Source: Thermococcaceae archaeon
GTDB lineage: Archaea; Methanobacteriota_B; Thermococci; Thermococcales; Thermococcaceae
NCBI GenBank assembly: GCA_027064745.1
Contig: JAMOPD010000159.1
Coordinates: 1-28,596 of the forward strand
Direction: 5' to 3'
Length of the DNA: 28,596 nt
Within the stretch, counting starts at the first letter, position 1. Each line of letters opens with the position of its first letter. The position numbers and the translations under genes were made by a program. The notes below the pieces were generated by a model. That model saw only the letters and a list, made by a program, of their open reading frames with translations, was not told the DNA's origin and searched no databases. Of the stretch, positions 8,205-15,410 are shown piece after piece.

Positions 8205-9596
8205 TCACAGCGGACATCTTGGATCTGGCCCGTATAAATCGCCATAGTAGACATATGCTAACGCTCTACATTTGCCACCACAAATTTCGAAATATTTACA
8301 GGAGCGACATTTGCCATGCATATCATTTTGTGAAAGAGCTCTAAATTTATTTAGAACCTCTGAAGAATGCCATATTTCCTTAAAGCTTTTCTCACGTAAG
8401 TCTCCAGCAATGAGTTCAGGGAAAGTAGCTCCTAACAAGAGATCACACGGGTAAACGAATCCATCAGGAGTTATCTCCACATACCTACCAACTTTCACGC
8501 CACACCTAGTAAAGAGTTTGTAAAATTCATTACTTTGTATGGTCTTGGATATCTTATCATCTCCAACAAAAAAGAATGGTCTTTCGGCAATTATACGTAT
8601 TCCCAATCTATGAGCATCTTTCTCCAGCTCAGAGAGTATTTTAAACCTCTCTTTTAGAGAGAGTGTCATTGACTTATCTGCTCTTCCAATGGGTTTTAAT
8701 TCAACTATGTTCCAGACTTTCACCCCCAGTTTAGCGAGTAGTTTAGGCATTTCAAATATATCCTCTTTGTTTGCTTTTTGCAGTACAGTTATTACAGAAA
8801 CATTGACGTTAGATGATGTAAGAAGCCGGATAGCACGAAGTGCTGCTTTAAAGGAGCCTTTCATATTCGTCAACTCTTCGTGAATTTCTTGAGTAGAGCC
8901 TTGAAGCGGAATTTGAACATTGGTATTATATTTCGCCAAAGTATTAGCTATGTGTCGTGTGAGAAGAATCCCATTAGTAGTGACATTTAAAGTAAGCCCC
9001 TTAGTGTAAGCATATTTAAGGATATCCAAAAACATCGGATGCAAGAGAGGTTCTCCTCCAGTTATACATAACTCGAAAGTTCTTATCTTAGAAAGCTCAT
9101 CTATAATCCTCTTAAATTCTGATAATGTTAATGGCCTACGCAATAAGGCTCGGGGAGCATTTAAAAAGCAATATTTACACCTCATATTGCACTTCCAAGT
9201 TAAGTGCAAAAATGCTGTTAACGGAGCGGAAAGGTAGTTTAGTTTATTAACGAAATCTCGTAGTTGTTTTAAGTTAGTAAATATATCATCAAGCGTAACA
9301 GATCTATGTATATCACCATCTACTATGTCAATCATACCCTCATTCAAGGCAGCGTTTAAAAAATTAAGAACTACATGCTGCAATTCATCAGTGTTTGAAT
9401 TATACATTTTACTCAATAATTCAACAATCTCCCGAGGAGTAAGAGAATATTGCAAAAGATAAAGAATGTCTGCGGCAGTTCTGTTAAGCCCATAATACTT
9501 CGTAGACTTTGTATCATACAAAATTCCTCCAAAATATTCCAACCTAACCACATAACTAGAATTTAATCTTATCCTTGAATCTAACGTTATCATCAT
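8205..9596 (-). CDS. PqqD–radical SAM–SPASM peptide maturase
   Basis: This 463-residue enzyme has three parts. Residues ~10–95 form a PqqD-like (RiPP recognition element) domain, with YYGLNRTAADILYLL and LTPREIVELL. Residues ~125–330 form the radical SAM core: the CxxxCxxC cluster is C136, C140 and C143 in WKCNMRCKYC, followed by GGEP at 180–183. The C-terminal SPASM domain has the full seven-cysteine pattern: C365, then Gx4C (C384), CxxCx5Cx3C (C430, C433, C439, C443) and C461, binding two auxiliary iron-sulfur clusters. Fusion of a PqqD domain to radical SAM–SPASM is characteristic of enzymes that crosslink or epimerise ribosomal peptides. A 34-residue peptide gene lies 49 bases upstream on the same strand and is the likely substrate. 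Start ATG 9596 (or 9593) follows GGGAGTGA. The gene is AT-rich relative to the neighbouring MFS and phosphorylase genes. Confidence 0.93.
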   Translation of the reverse strand: MMITLDSRIRLNSSYVVRLEYFGGILYDTKSTKYYGLNRTAADILYLLQYSLTPREIVELLSKMYNSNTDELQHVVLNFLNAALNEGMIDIVDGDIHRSVTLDDIFTNLKQLRDFVNKLNYLSAPLTAFLHLTWKCNMRCKYCFLNAPRALLRRPLTLSEFKRIIDELSKIRTFELCITGGEPLLHPMFLDILKYAYTKGLTLNVTTNGILLTRHIANTLAKYNTNVQIPLQGSTQEIHEELTNMKGSFKAALRAIRLLTSSNVNVSVITVLQKANKEDIFEMPKLLAKLGVKVWNIVELKPIGRADKSMTLSLKERFKILSELEKDAHRLGIRIIAERPFFFVGDDKISKTIQSNEFYKLFTRCGVKVGRYVEITPDGFVYPCDLLLGATFPELIAGDLREKSFKEIWHSSEVLNKFRALSQNDMHGKCRSCKYFEICGGKCRALAYVYYGDLYGPDPRCPL

Positions 9597-9616
9597 GCCA
9601 TCACTCCCTTATTTAC

Positions 9617-9633
9617 AAAAAAATAAAAATAAA
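9617..9633 (-). terminator. T-rich tract between precursor peptide and maturase genes
   Basis: On the minus strand this reads TTTATTTTTATTTTTTT, directly after the peptide stop codon and before the maturase ribosome binding site. Thermococcal RNA polymerase terminates at oligo-T runs without a hairpin, so partial termination here could yield much more precursor than enzyme transcript. The function is inferred. Confidence 0.5.
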
Positions 9634-9645
9634 TTGAGAAAACAT

Positions 9646-9750
9646 TCAAAACGGATCGTCCTTGCCCCAAACACTCCAGAGAGTCCACTCGGTTTCTTCA
9701 CTTTCCAAGGGCACTATCTGGGGTTCTTCAAACTGTGGTGTCCCTTTCAT
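9646..9750 (-). CDS. candidate RiPP precursor peptide, Trp-rich C-terminus
   Basis: A 34-residue peptide with its own start signals: GGTGA at 9756–9760, five bases before ATG 9750, the same arrangement as neighbouring genes (an in-frame ATG at 9756 would give 36 residues). The first ~20 residues are a polar acidic stretch (MKGTPQFEEPQIVPLESEET) suited to be a leader. The end is EWTLWSVWGKDDPF, with Trp at 22, 25 and 28, Lys at 30 and Phe at 34: three successive W-x-x triads. It lies 49 bases upstream of a PqqD–radical SAM–SPASM enzyme and has a promoter just upstream. I recognise no named family. That it is translated and modified is inference from composition and context. Confidence 0.72.
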   Translation of the reverse strand: MKGTPQFEEPQIVPLESEETEWTLWSVWGKDDPF

Positions 9751-9783
9751 AGACATCACCAAGTAATAATGAATACAGCATCA

Positions 9784-9795
9784 TATTTAAACTTT
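9784..9795 (-). promoter_or_regulatory. promoter of the peptide–maturase cassette
   Basis: On the minus strand AAAGTTTAAATA holds a TATA-like TTTAAATA (9784–9791) with an A-rich BRE-like stretch upstream. It lies about 25 bases before the ribosome binding site of the peptide gene, which would give a very short leader. Confidence 0.55.
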
Positions 9796-9964
9796 ACTCT
9801 TTACTATAGTGAATCTGTTTTTTTTTTCGAAGTTTGGTAAAAGACTTTACTCAGGATTTAACCAACAACAACTGAGATAGATTGTTCAAGTTTAAAACAC
9901 GCCAACAAACGGGAGTAGTAAAAATACCAAACAGAAATACAAGCAGGAAAAGAGTGTTAAAACT

Positions 9965-10738
9965 TCACACGAACATCGTCTTAAGCACATCAGCACAGCC
10001 ACACTTTCTTTCTTCTGGAATCCTCGGGATGGCCTTCTTGAGGAGCTCCTGAACCTTGTAGTTGTTTTCCTTCATCACCTTAACAACTTCCTGTGCATCG
10101 ACTGGCTTCTCCGCCCAGACATCGTAGTCCGTAACCGTCGCTATGTTCGCGTAGCACATTCCAAGCTCCCTGGCGAGGTTTATCTCCGGGACGAGCGTCA
10201 TTCCGATTATGTGGGCATACTGGCGGAACATGAAGCTCTCGGCACGAGTTGAAAAGCGCGGCCCCTCGATGCACACGTAGGTGCCCTTCTCGTGGACAGG
10301 GAAGCCAAGCTCTTTGGCAGTCTCGTAGAAGATTTTCCTAAGCTCGGGGCAGAAGGGATCTGCCATTGAAACGTGGGCAACCCTCGGCCCGTTGTAGAAG
10401 GTGTAGTCCCTCTTTTTGGTAAAGTCAATGAACTGGTCTGTTATCACTATGTCGCCGGGCTTATACTCCTCGCGGAGTGAGCCAACTGCCGTAACCCCAA
10501 TAACCCTCTCGACGCCGAGCTCCTTCAGCGCCCAGATGTTAGCACGGTAGGGAACCTCGTGGGGTGGAAACTCATGGTGCTTGCCGTGTCTTGGAATGAA
10601 CGCAACCTCAACCCCTTCGATTTCTCCAATTTCGACGTGCGCAGATGGTCTTCCATATGGAGTGTGGACTTTAAGGCTTTTCTTCGGTTCAAATACACCA
10701 TAAACACCAGAACCACCCATAATCCCAATTTTTGGCAT
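9965..10738 (-). CDS. mtnP: S-methyl-5'-thioadenosine phosphorylase
   Basis: This enzyme cleaves methylthioadenosine with phosphate to adenine and methylthioribose-1-phosphate in the methionine and purine salvage pathway. Visible family motifs are [10 protein letters not shown] at the start, [37 protein letters not shown], the substrate loop [12 protein letters not shown] and the catalytic TDYDVWAE. The CGC near the C-terminus (CxC) is known from the hyperthermophilic enzymes, where it aids redox stability. Length 257 residues equals that recalled for the P. furiosus enzyme. ATG 10738 is chosen over an upstream start because GGTGA precedes it by five bases. It is divergent from pbaA, as in P. 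furiosus. After its stop the minus strand is T-rich. It may also recycle 5'-deoxyadenosine released by the nearby radical SAM enzyme. Confidence 0.96.
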   Translation of the reverse strand: MPKIGIMGGSGVYGVFEPKKSLKVHTPYGRPSAHVEIGEIEGVEVAFIPRHGKHHEFPPHEVPYRANIWALKELGVERVIGVTAVGSLREEYKPGDIVITDQFIDFTKKRDYTFYNGPRVAHVSMADPFCPELRKIFYETAKELGFPVHEKGTYVCIEGPRFSTRAESFMFRQYAHIIGMTLVPEINLARELGMCYANIATVTDYDVWAEKPVDAQEVVKVMKENNYKVQELLKKAIPRIPEERKCGCADVLKTMFV

Positions 10739-10862
10739 GCACATCACCAAGAATGAGATTACCATACCAACTATTTAAAGGTGTTTTTGATTAGAACGTG
10801 ACCATGCTGTTGAGGTAATACTCGTAAAGGAGATTAAAATGCACCATTCTCAAACACCCCCA

Positions 10863-10878
10863 ACTGTCCTGACAGTAT
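10863..10878. repeat. collapsed remnant of the palindromic repeat
   Basis: ACTGTCCTGACAGTAT consists of the left terminus (ACTGTC) fused directly to the right terminus (CTGACAGTAT) of the repeat found at 15178 and 27437, as if the interior had been deleted. It is in the divergent mtnP–pbaA intergenic region, about 60 bases before pbaA. Confidence 0.5.
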
Positions 10879-10938
10879 CAACATGACGGGGAAAACTTTA
10901 ATTTCTCGTAAAAACCAAATTCCTTGTGAGGTGGGAGC

Positions 10939-11661
10939 ATGCAGAAACCTGTTGAGTTGATACTTCCAAAAATTGATAATCCTATTTTTATCGAGGGATA
11001 TCCCGGCATAGGACTCGTCGGTCACATAGCGGCGAATTTTCTGATCAAAGAGCTAAACATGGACATGATAGGCTATATCGAGAGCGATTTTCTCCCTCCA
11101 ATGGCCTTGATTCTTGAGGGAAAGCCCAACCCACCACTCCGCTTCTATGGGAAGGACAACCTCATTCTAGCTGTAGCAGATATCTACACCACGCCAACCC
11201 TTGTAAATGCTATCGTAAGGGAGATTATACCCTATCTTAAGGAAAACAATGCCCAGAAGGTTATTTCTCTTGGAGGTATGGGGATAGGCTTCTTCAAGGA
11301 GCAAATGGAGGTATGGGGTGTTGGAGCGAGCGATGAGGAGAATAATGAGCTCGAAAATGCGGGAGTAAAAGTACTAACATATGGCTCCATAATGGGAATG
11401 AGTGGGAAGATGTTATGGGAAGCAAGCAAAGAACGGTTAAAGGCCTATGTGCTCCTTGGTGAAACCTTCGGGGATAGACCTGACCCCAGAGCTGCAGCAA
11501 ATGTCATTGAAGCCCTAAAGAAGTTCGTTCCAATGGAGCTCTCAACAGAGCCCCTGCTTAAAGAGGCACAGATGATAGAAGAACAGCTGAAGAGGATGCA
11601 TGAGCAGATGGAAGCTGCGAGGAAAAAAGCAGAGAAACAGTACGAAAGCATCTATCTGTGA
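10939..11661 (+). CDS. pbaA: PAC2-family proteasome assembly chaperone homologue
   Basis: The 240-residue protein begins with the PAC2 signature PIFIEGYPGIGLVGHIAANF, continues with PPLRFYGKDNLILAVADIY and the glycine motif VISLGGMGIG, and ends in a long charged helix (MIEEQLKRMHEQMEAARKKA). It matches the PbaA branch of archaeal proteasome-assembly chaperone homologues. In P. furiosus PbaA was shown to be a homopentamer that does not itself assemble proteasomes but binds the product of the neighbouring DUF473 gene. The same gene follows here after nine bases. GAGGTGGGAGC provides the ribosome binding site. A TATA-like AACTTTAATTT lies near 10894–10904. Cytoplasmic; exact job unknown. Confidence 0.9.
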   Translation: MQKPVELILPKIDNPIFIEGYPGIGLVGHIAANFLIKELNMDMIGYIESDFLPPMALILEGKPNPPLRFYGKDNLILAVADIYTTPTLVNAIVREIIPYLKENNAQKVISLGGMGIGFFKEQMEVWGVGASDEENNELENAGVKVLTYGSIMGMSGKMLWEASKERLKAYVLLGETFGDRPDPRAAANVIEALKKFVPMELSTEPLLKEAQMIEEQLKRMHEQMEAARKKAEKQYESIYL

Positions 11662-11670
11662 GGTGAGAGC

Positions 11671-12045
11671 ATGGAAGTAATAGTCCTGACTGGAATCTCA
11701 CGAAGGGTTCTCGATGATCTCTTGAGAAATCCGTACAAAACCGTTGAGCTTAGAAGTGCGAGAAACATAGAAGCCGTGGAGAATATGCACATGAAAAGAG
11801 TTTTTCTAACCTACGAAACTTTTCACGATGTCACACGTGGAACGGAGGGGCTAATAGCAGAGATTCTGAAGTTCGAGGAAATGGATCAGAGAATCCTGTG
11901 GGAGGAGAGCGATGAGAGGGAGCAGACTGTTGTGAGGCTTCAGTTAAAGCTCCTTGGACTTGGAAAAGTCATTGAGATAGAGAAGGATAACATAATCCGG
12001 GCAAGAGTAAGGGAGATGCTGCCCCACGAGATGAGGATGGGTTAG
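11671..12045 (+). CDS. DUF473 family protein, predicted PbaA partner
   Basis: A 124-residue protein opening MEVIVLTGISRRVLDDLLRN, with conserved-looking NPYKTVELRSARN and VFLTYETFHDVTRGTEGLI segments, typical of archaeal DUF473 proteins. GAGGTGAGAGC precedes the ATG, nine bases after the pbaA stop, so the two are surely one operon. In P. furiosus the equivalent neighbours (recalled as PF0015 and PF0014) form a large tholos-like complex of two stoichiometric rings. Its stop codon abuts the stop codon of the convergent nucS gene with no spacer. Function in the cell is not known. Confidence 0.87.
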   Translation: MEVIVLTGISRRVLDDLLRNPYKTVELRSARNIEAVENMHMKRVFLTYETFHDVTRGTEGLIAEILKFEEMDQRILWEESDEREQTVVRLQLKLLGLGKVIEIEKDNIIRARVREMLPHEMRMG

Positions 12046-12798
12046 TTAAAATAGAGTTTTCTGGTGTCCAGTTTTCTTTTTCTCCTTCTTTGGAGGTTTA
12101 ACCTTCCTAAACTCCAGACCTTCTGCCTGAAGGAGCTTTTTGGCCCCGGATGTTAGCGAAGGAGCAACCAGAATCCCCCTTACATTGCCATGCTCTTCAC
12201 TCAAGGTATCCACGTACCTCTTCAGCTGACTGACGGCATGGAGATCAGCTCTCCTGCGCTTGAGCTCAAGAACAACGAGATTTCTATCTTTATCCCTGCC
12301 GAGAATATCAACGATGCCATGCTTAATCGGCTTTTCCCTAAAGAGAGGTCGGAATCCTTCTTCAATCAGCTCAGGATTTTCAAAAATCAGGTCCGCCATT
12401 TCAGCCTCGCTCCCAGTTAAAGCCAGCTCCTCGTAATCCTCAGCCTGAAAGGAGGAAATGAGGTAAGTCTCCAGAAGCTCAACTTCGAGGACTTCCCGGG
12501 GTTTCCTCCTCACACTCCTCAGCTTTACAGCACCATCCTCAATAAAAAAGCTCACCATGCTACCAGGCGGTTGCCAGTTGACAGGCTCGCGCTTATTCTT
12601 CTGATGGATCAAAAATGAGCCATCAGGCTTGATGATGATAATTCTGTCTCCTGGACCAAGCTCGCTTTTGGCTCTCCCATCATAATGAACCTTACAGCGA
12701 GCAAAGAGCGTTAGAATGGCCTCACTACTCAGTGCACGGGATAGGATATCCAGAATCCTCTGCGGGCCGGGATTTATCTCTGCTTCAACTTTCGCCAT
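12046..12798 (-). CDS. nucS: NucS/EndoMS mismatch-specific endonuclease
   Basis: NucS (EndoMS) cuts both strands at mismatched bases and is the archaeal mismatch repair nuclease, stimulated by PCNA. The N-terminal beta-sandwich domain shows GRCxVxYxGRA-like FARCKVHYDGRAKS, IIIKPDGSFLIHQ and REPVNWQPPGS. The C-terminal PD-(D/E)xK nuclease domain has D164 in GIVDILG and E178/K180 in VVLELKRRRA. The extreme C-terminus QKTLF is a PCNA-binding motif. ATG 12798 gives 250 residues, the normal length; upstream extension to 12906 is rejected because it has no family similarity and because a TATA-like box at 12821–12828 implies a leaderless start at 12798. It follows radA on the same strand, the arrangement known from T. 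kodakarensis, suggesting a shared recombination–mismatch repair unit. Confidence 0.95.
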   Translation of the reverse strand: MAKVEAEINPGPQRILDILSRALSSEAILTLFARCKVHYDGRAKSELGPGDRIIIIKPDGSFLIHQKNKREPVNWQPPGSMVSFFIEDGAVKLRSVRRKPREVLEVELLETYLISSFQAEDYEELALTGSEAEMADLIFENPELIEEGFRPLFREKPIKHGIVDILGRDKDRNLVVLELKRRRADLHAVSQLKRYVDTLSEEHGNVRGILVAPSLTSGAKKLLQAEGLEFRKVKPPKKEKKKTGHQKTLF

Positions 12799-12820
12799 CA
12801 CGAAAAATAAGAGAAGGTGA

Positions 12821-12828
12821 GTTAAAAA
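12821..12828 (-). promoter_or_regulatory. TATA-like element for leaderless nucS transcription
   Basis: TTTTTAAC on the minus strand is centred about 27 bases before the nucS ATG, the expected distance for a leaderless transcript. It would allow nucS expression independent of radA. Confidence 0.4.
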
Positions 12829-12895
12829 CTTAATCTTAGCTCCACTATCACCAGGGCTGGCTTTATCATTACCGAGTCCTCGACAGTATATCTCA

Positions 12896-13963
12896 CTAAT
12901 CTTCAATTCCCTTCTCGGTTATCCTGAATATAGCTTCGCCCTCCGGAAGGTGCGGGGCGTCAATAAGCCTTGCAACCCTCTTTCCAGCTTTTCCCTTCCT
13001 GAGATAAATCCTGACAGTCGCTGAATGTGCCAGGATGTGACCTCCGATAGGCCTGGTTGGATCGCCGAAGAAAGCATCAGGCTTGGCCTGAACCTGATTT
13101 GTGACGAAAACCGCAACATCATAGAGGTTTGCAACCCTGTGGATGTCGGCCAGATGTTTGGCGAGCTTCTGCTGTCTCTCCGCCAGCGAGCCCCTGCCAA
13201 CATATTCGGCTCTGAAGTGAGCCATCAGAGAATCAATTATTATGAGCTTAACAGGCTTGTCGCTCTCCATTTTCTCTTTTATTATCTCCTCTGCCTTCTC
13301 AATCAGGAGCATCTGATGGTTTGAGTTGTATGCCCTGGCAACATATATGTGCTTAAGAACCTCATCCGGATCAAGCCCTCTGTTTTCAGCAATCTGCCTT
13401 ATCCTTTCCGGCCTGAAAGTGTTTTCAGTGTCAATCCATATAACTGAACCGTTTAGTCCTCCTTCCTCAGGAGGCAACTGGGCGGTGACGGCAAGCGTAT
13501 GGGCTGTCTGGGATTTTCCTGAACCAAACTCGCCGAAGAATTCTGTTATGGCCTGTGTTTCAATTCCTCCGCCAAGGAGTTTGTCGAGGGATTTGCTCCC
13601 AGTTGTGATCCGTCCGATAGTCTTTCTCCGTTCATAATATTCATCAGCTCTCATGAATGTTCCAATATTAGCTGCTTCTCTCGCTGCCTGGATTATTTTT
13701 AAAGCTGCCCCCTCGCTTATTCCTGCAACTTCCTTAAGCTCCATGGGAGATGCAACGGCTATTGCTTCTATGCTGTCATATCCAGCTTCTCTAAGCTTTT
13801 CAGCAGTTGCCGGTCCAACCCCAGGAAGATCCTCAAGCGTAGTCACAGTTTTTTCCTTCTTTTTCTTCTTAGGACTCTCTCCAGCAGGATTATCTTGAAT
13901 TTCAAACTCCTCAAACTCATCCAGCTCTTTTATTTCATCAGTAGCCTTCTTTTTCTTCGCCAT
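12896..13963 (-). CDS. radA: DNA repair and recombination protein RadA
   Basis: RadA is the archaeal RecA/Rad51 recombinase, forming ATP-dependent filaments on single-stranded DNA for strand exchange. After a lysine-rich, acidic N-terminal tail, helix-hairpin-helix domain [19 protein letters not shown] lies at ~43–61. [12 protein letters not shown] (101–112) holds the FxxA polymerisation motif. Walker A GEFGSGKS is at 144–151 and Walker B LIIIDSL at 240–246. The L2-region [16 protein letters not shown] is intact. Length is 355 residues with no intein, unlike some Pyrococcus RadA proteins. ATG 13963 follows GGGTGGGAGT. The promoter lies about 50 bases upstream. Confidence 0.97.
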   Translation of the reverse strand: MAKKKKATDEIKELDEFEEFEIQDNPAGESPKKKKKEKTVTTLEDLPGVGPATAEKLREAGYDSIEAIAVASPMELKEVAGISEGAALKIIQAAREAANIGTFMRADEYYERRKTIGRITTGSKSLDKLLGGGIETQAITEFFGEFGSGKSQTAHTLAVTAQLPPEEGGLNGSVIWIDTENTFRPERIRQIAENRGLDPDEVLKHIYVARAYNSNHQMLLIEKAEEIIKEKMESDKPVKLIIIDSLMAHFRAEYVGRGSLAERQQKLAKHLADIHRVANLYDVAVFVTNQVQAKPDAFFGDPTRPIGGHILAHSATVRIYLRKGKAGKRVARLIDAPHLPEGEAIFRITEKGIED

Positions 13964-14010
13964 ACTCCCACCCACAAACATACTGCTGATTAGAGTAAAA
14001 ATTCTAAGGT

Positions 14011-14020
14011 GTTATATACT
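14011..14020 (-). promoter_or_regulatory. radA promoter
   Basis: AGTATATAAC on the minus strand is a strong TATA box preceded by an A-rich BRE (GAGAAA). Transcription would begin near 13990, leaving a leader of roughly 25–30 bases that includes the GGTGG ribosome binding site. Confidence 0.7.
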
Positions 14021-14045
14021 TTTCTCCCAGAGAGATAGAGTGTTG

Positions 14046-14072
14046 GGACAACTTAGAAATATCACGTTGTCC
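14046..14072. other. inverted repeat between the potassium-channel and radA genes
   Basis: Perfect 7-bp arms GGACAAC and GTTGTCC are separated by 13 AT-rich bases. The element is 25 bases upstream of the radA TATA box and 30 bases after the channel gene stop. It could be an operator for radA or a hairpin at the end of the channel transcript; sequence alone does not decide. Confidence 0.4.
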
Positions 14073-14101
14073 TAAACAATATGTTATAATCCCTTAAGAT
14101 G

Positions 14102-15115
14102 CTAACCTTCTGAGGAAGCAGCGCCTTTGATTACTATGCCTCTGGCTCCTTTAGGGATAACTTCATCCAGCCTTGGCATCAGTTTGATATGATCTTTTGA
14201 GTACCCTATTAAAAACAGTCCTCTGGAGTAAAGTCTCTCAAATGCTTCACGATATTCCATTCCCCAAATTTCTGGCAAATCTACAACTGCGATATCATAC
14301 CCGCGAGAGGATGTTGTCAGATCCTCAATAACATCAACGGCTTCGGGCTCAAATACTGCACTTGCGAGCAATCTTCCCGCGAGGCTCCTACTGATGATCA
14401 CCCTGTCAGCACCAGCCTGCTTGAGCAGCTCAACACTCTCATCCTTGAGTACCTCCACAAATACTTGAGCTTTTGAGATGTTTTTGACTAGAAGCGTTAC
14501 AAATACAGATTTTGAGTCATCTTCCAGTGCGAGAATAACATGAGAAGCATTCTTAATTCCCGCACGATAGAGAGTCTCCTTATTAGTGGGATCCCCTATT
14601 AACACTTCAACATCATCAGGAAGTTCCAACCTCTTCTTTTCATCTTCTGAAGGCAGGAGAACTACTATCTCGCCGTTAGCTGTCTGTCCTAATGAAATAG
14701 CAGTCTTGAGTTCATCAACACAGCTTGAAACACTTCCACCTTCTCCAATAATAACATAATGCATCTTGAAATTAACTTTATGCATTCCCATCATCCTCCT
14801 TATAGATGAAGATATAAACGACTCAGCAAGCAGAGATATAAGAGCGGTAAATGTCGAGATGCCAGCCACTGCGGCAATCATTGCAACGATTTTCCCGCCC
14901 TCACTTTTTGGAGTTACATCCCCATAACCAATTGTGGCCATCGTTATGATGGCCCAGTAGAGAGCATCAAAGAAATTAATTTTCTCAAAATACATAAAAA
15001 ACAGGGAAAACACAAAGGCTAAGAGCATCACAACAATGGCTATCATGAGAAACTTACTTCTTCTCACTTTCACCTTTACCTTTATTAGCCTCCTAACTAG
15101 CGGAACAGGTATCAT
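14102..15115 (-). CDS. MthK-like potassium channel with RCK/TrkA-N domain
   Basis: A two-transmembrane potassium channel. TM1 spans about 23–41; the pore helix and selectivity filter TIGYGD are at 61–66; TM2 is about 75–98. From ~115 a cytoplasmic RCK (TrkA-N) Rossmann domain follows, with VIIGEGGSVSS in place of the usual GxGxxG nucleotide loop, IGDPTNKETLYRAGI and VILALEDDSKSVFVTL, then a C-terminal RCK-C-like part. Length is 337 residues, as in MthK. The ATG at 15115 has no ribosome binding site but a TATA box 26 bases upstream, so the mRNA is probably leaderless. It lies between radA and the replication origin. Ligand gating is presumed from the family. Confidence 0.92.
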   Translation of the reverse strand: MIPVPLVRRLIKVKVKVRRSKFLMIAIVVMLLAFVFSLFFMYFEKINFFDALYWAIITMATIGYGDVTPKSEGGKIVAMIAAVAGISTFTALISLLAESFISSSIRRMMGMHKVNFKMHYVIIGEGGSVSSCVDELKTAISLGQTANGEIVVLLPSEDEKKRLELPDDVEVLIGDPTNKETLYRAGIKNASHVILALEDDSKSVFVTLLVKNISKAQVFVEVLKDESVELLKQAGADRVIISRSLAGRLLASAVFEPEAVDVIEDLTTSSRGYDIAVVDLPEIWGMEYREAFERLYSRGLFLIGYSKDHIKLMPRLDEVIPKGARGIVIKGAASSEG

Positions 15116-15137
15116 GTTAATAATGTAGTGTACCTAT

Positions 15138-15145
15138 GTTTTAAA
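15138..15145 (-). promoter_or_regulatory. TATA box of the potassium-channel gene
   Basis: TTTAAAAC on the minus strand is centred about 26 bases before the ATG at 15115, which lacks a ribosome binding site; leaderless transcription is expected. Confidence 0.55.
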
Positions 15146-15177
15146 TGTGATGGTGATATAACAAAGCATCATAGCAG

Positions 15178-15234
15178 ATACTGTCAGGAGTTAGACAGCC
15201 CGCCAGGCGCTCTCACGGGTTATCCTGACAGTAT
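15178..15234. repeat. palindromic (MITE-like) repeat, copy B
   Basis: A 57-bp element with perfect 11-bp inverted termini ATACTGTCAGG and CCTGACAGTAT. The interior GAGTTAGAC and GCGCTCTCACGGGTTA match copy C (27437–27502) in the same orientation, but copy B is 9 bp shorter in the middle. It marks the left edge of the origin region. No coding capacity. Confidence 0.8.
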
Positions 15235-15270
15235 GCCATTGCATGCCATAATACATAAAACCCCTGTACA

Positions 15271-15286
15271 TTCCAGTGGAAACGAA
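15271..15286 (+). promoter_or_regulatory. mini-ORB 1 (Orc1/Cdc6 binding site)
   Basis: TTCCAGTGGAAACGAA matches the Pyrococcus mini-ORB. It has no G-run downstream; instead its 3' half is part of a small inverted repeat, GAAACG and CGTTTC with a six-base loop. Confidence 0.75.
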
Positions 15287-15310
15287 AGTCCGTTTCGATG
15301 AACATTTTAA

Positions 15311-15340
15311 AGGACCCCCAGAGTTTTATTTCCACTGGAA
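15311..15340 (-). promoter_or_regulatory. full ORB 2, G-run facing left
   Basis: On the minus strand this reads TTCCAGTGGAAATAAAAC then TCTGGGGGTCCT: the dyad-symmetric core followed by the G-string, the two elements contacted by the winged-helix and AAA+ domains of Orc1/Cdc6. Confidence 0.88.
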
Positions 15341-15410
15341 AGAAGTTTTGGAAAAACCACCGAATGTCAATCTTGTCTTTTGACAAAGAGATGTTTATAA
15401 ACAGTATGAT

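Noticed and set aside
9819..9830. Long T-run as a plus-strand terminator
   Set aside because: No plus-strand gene ends nearby; both flanking genes are on the minus strand.
9595..9840. 81-residue plus-strand frame across the peptide gene
   Set aside because: It reads Lys- and Phe-rich text antisense to the peptide gene and has no upstream signals; the minus-strand peptide has both promoter and ribosome binding site.
12896..13963. Intein in RadA
   Set aside because: Some Pyrococcus RadA genes carry one, but this frame is the ordinary 355-residue length with Walker A and neighbouring sequence uninterrupted.
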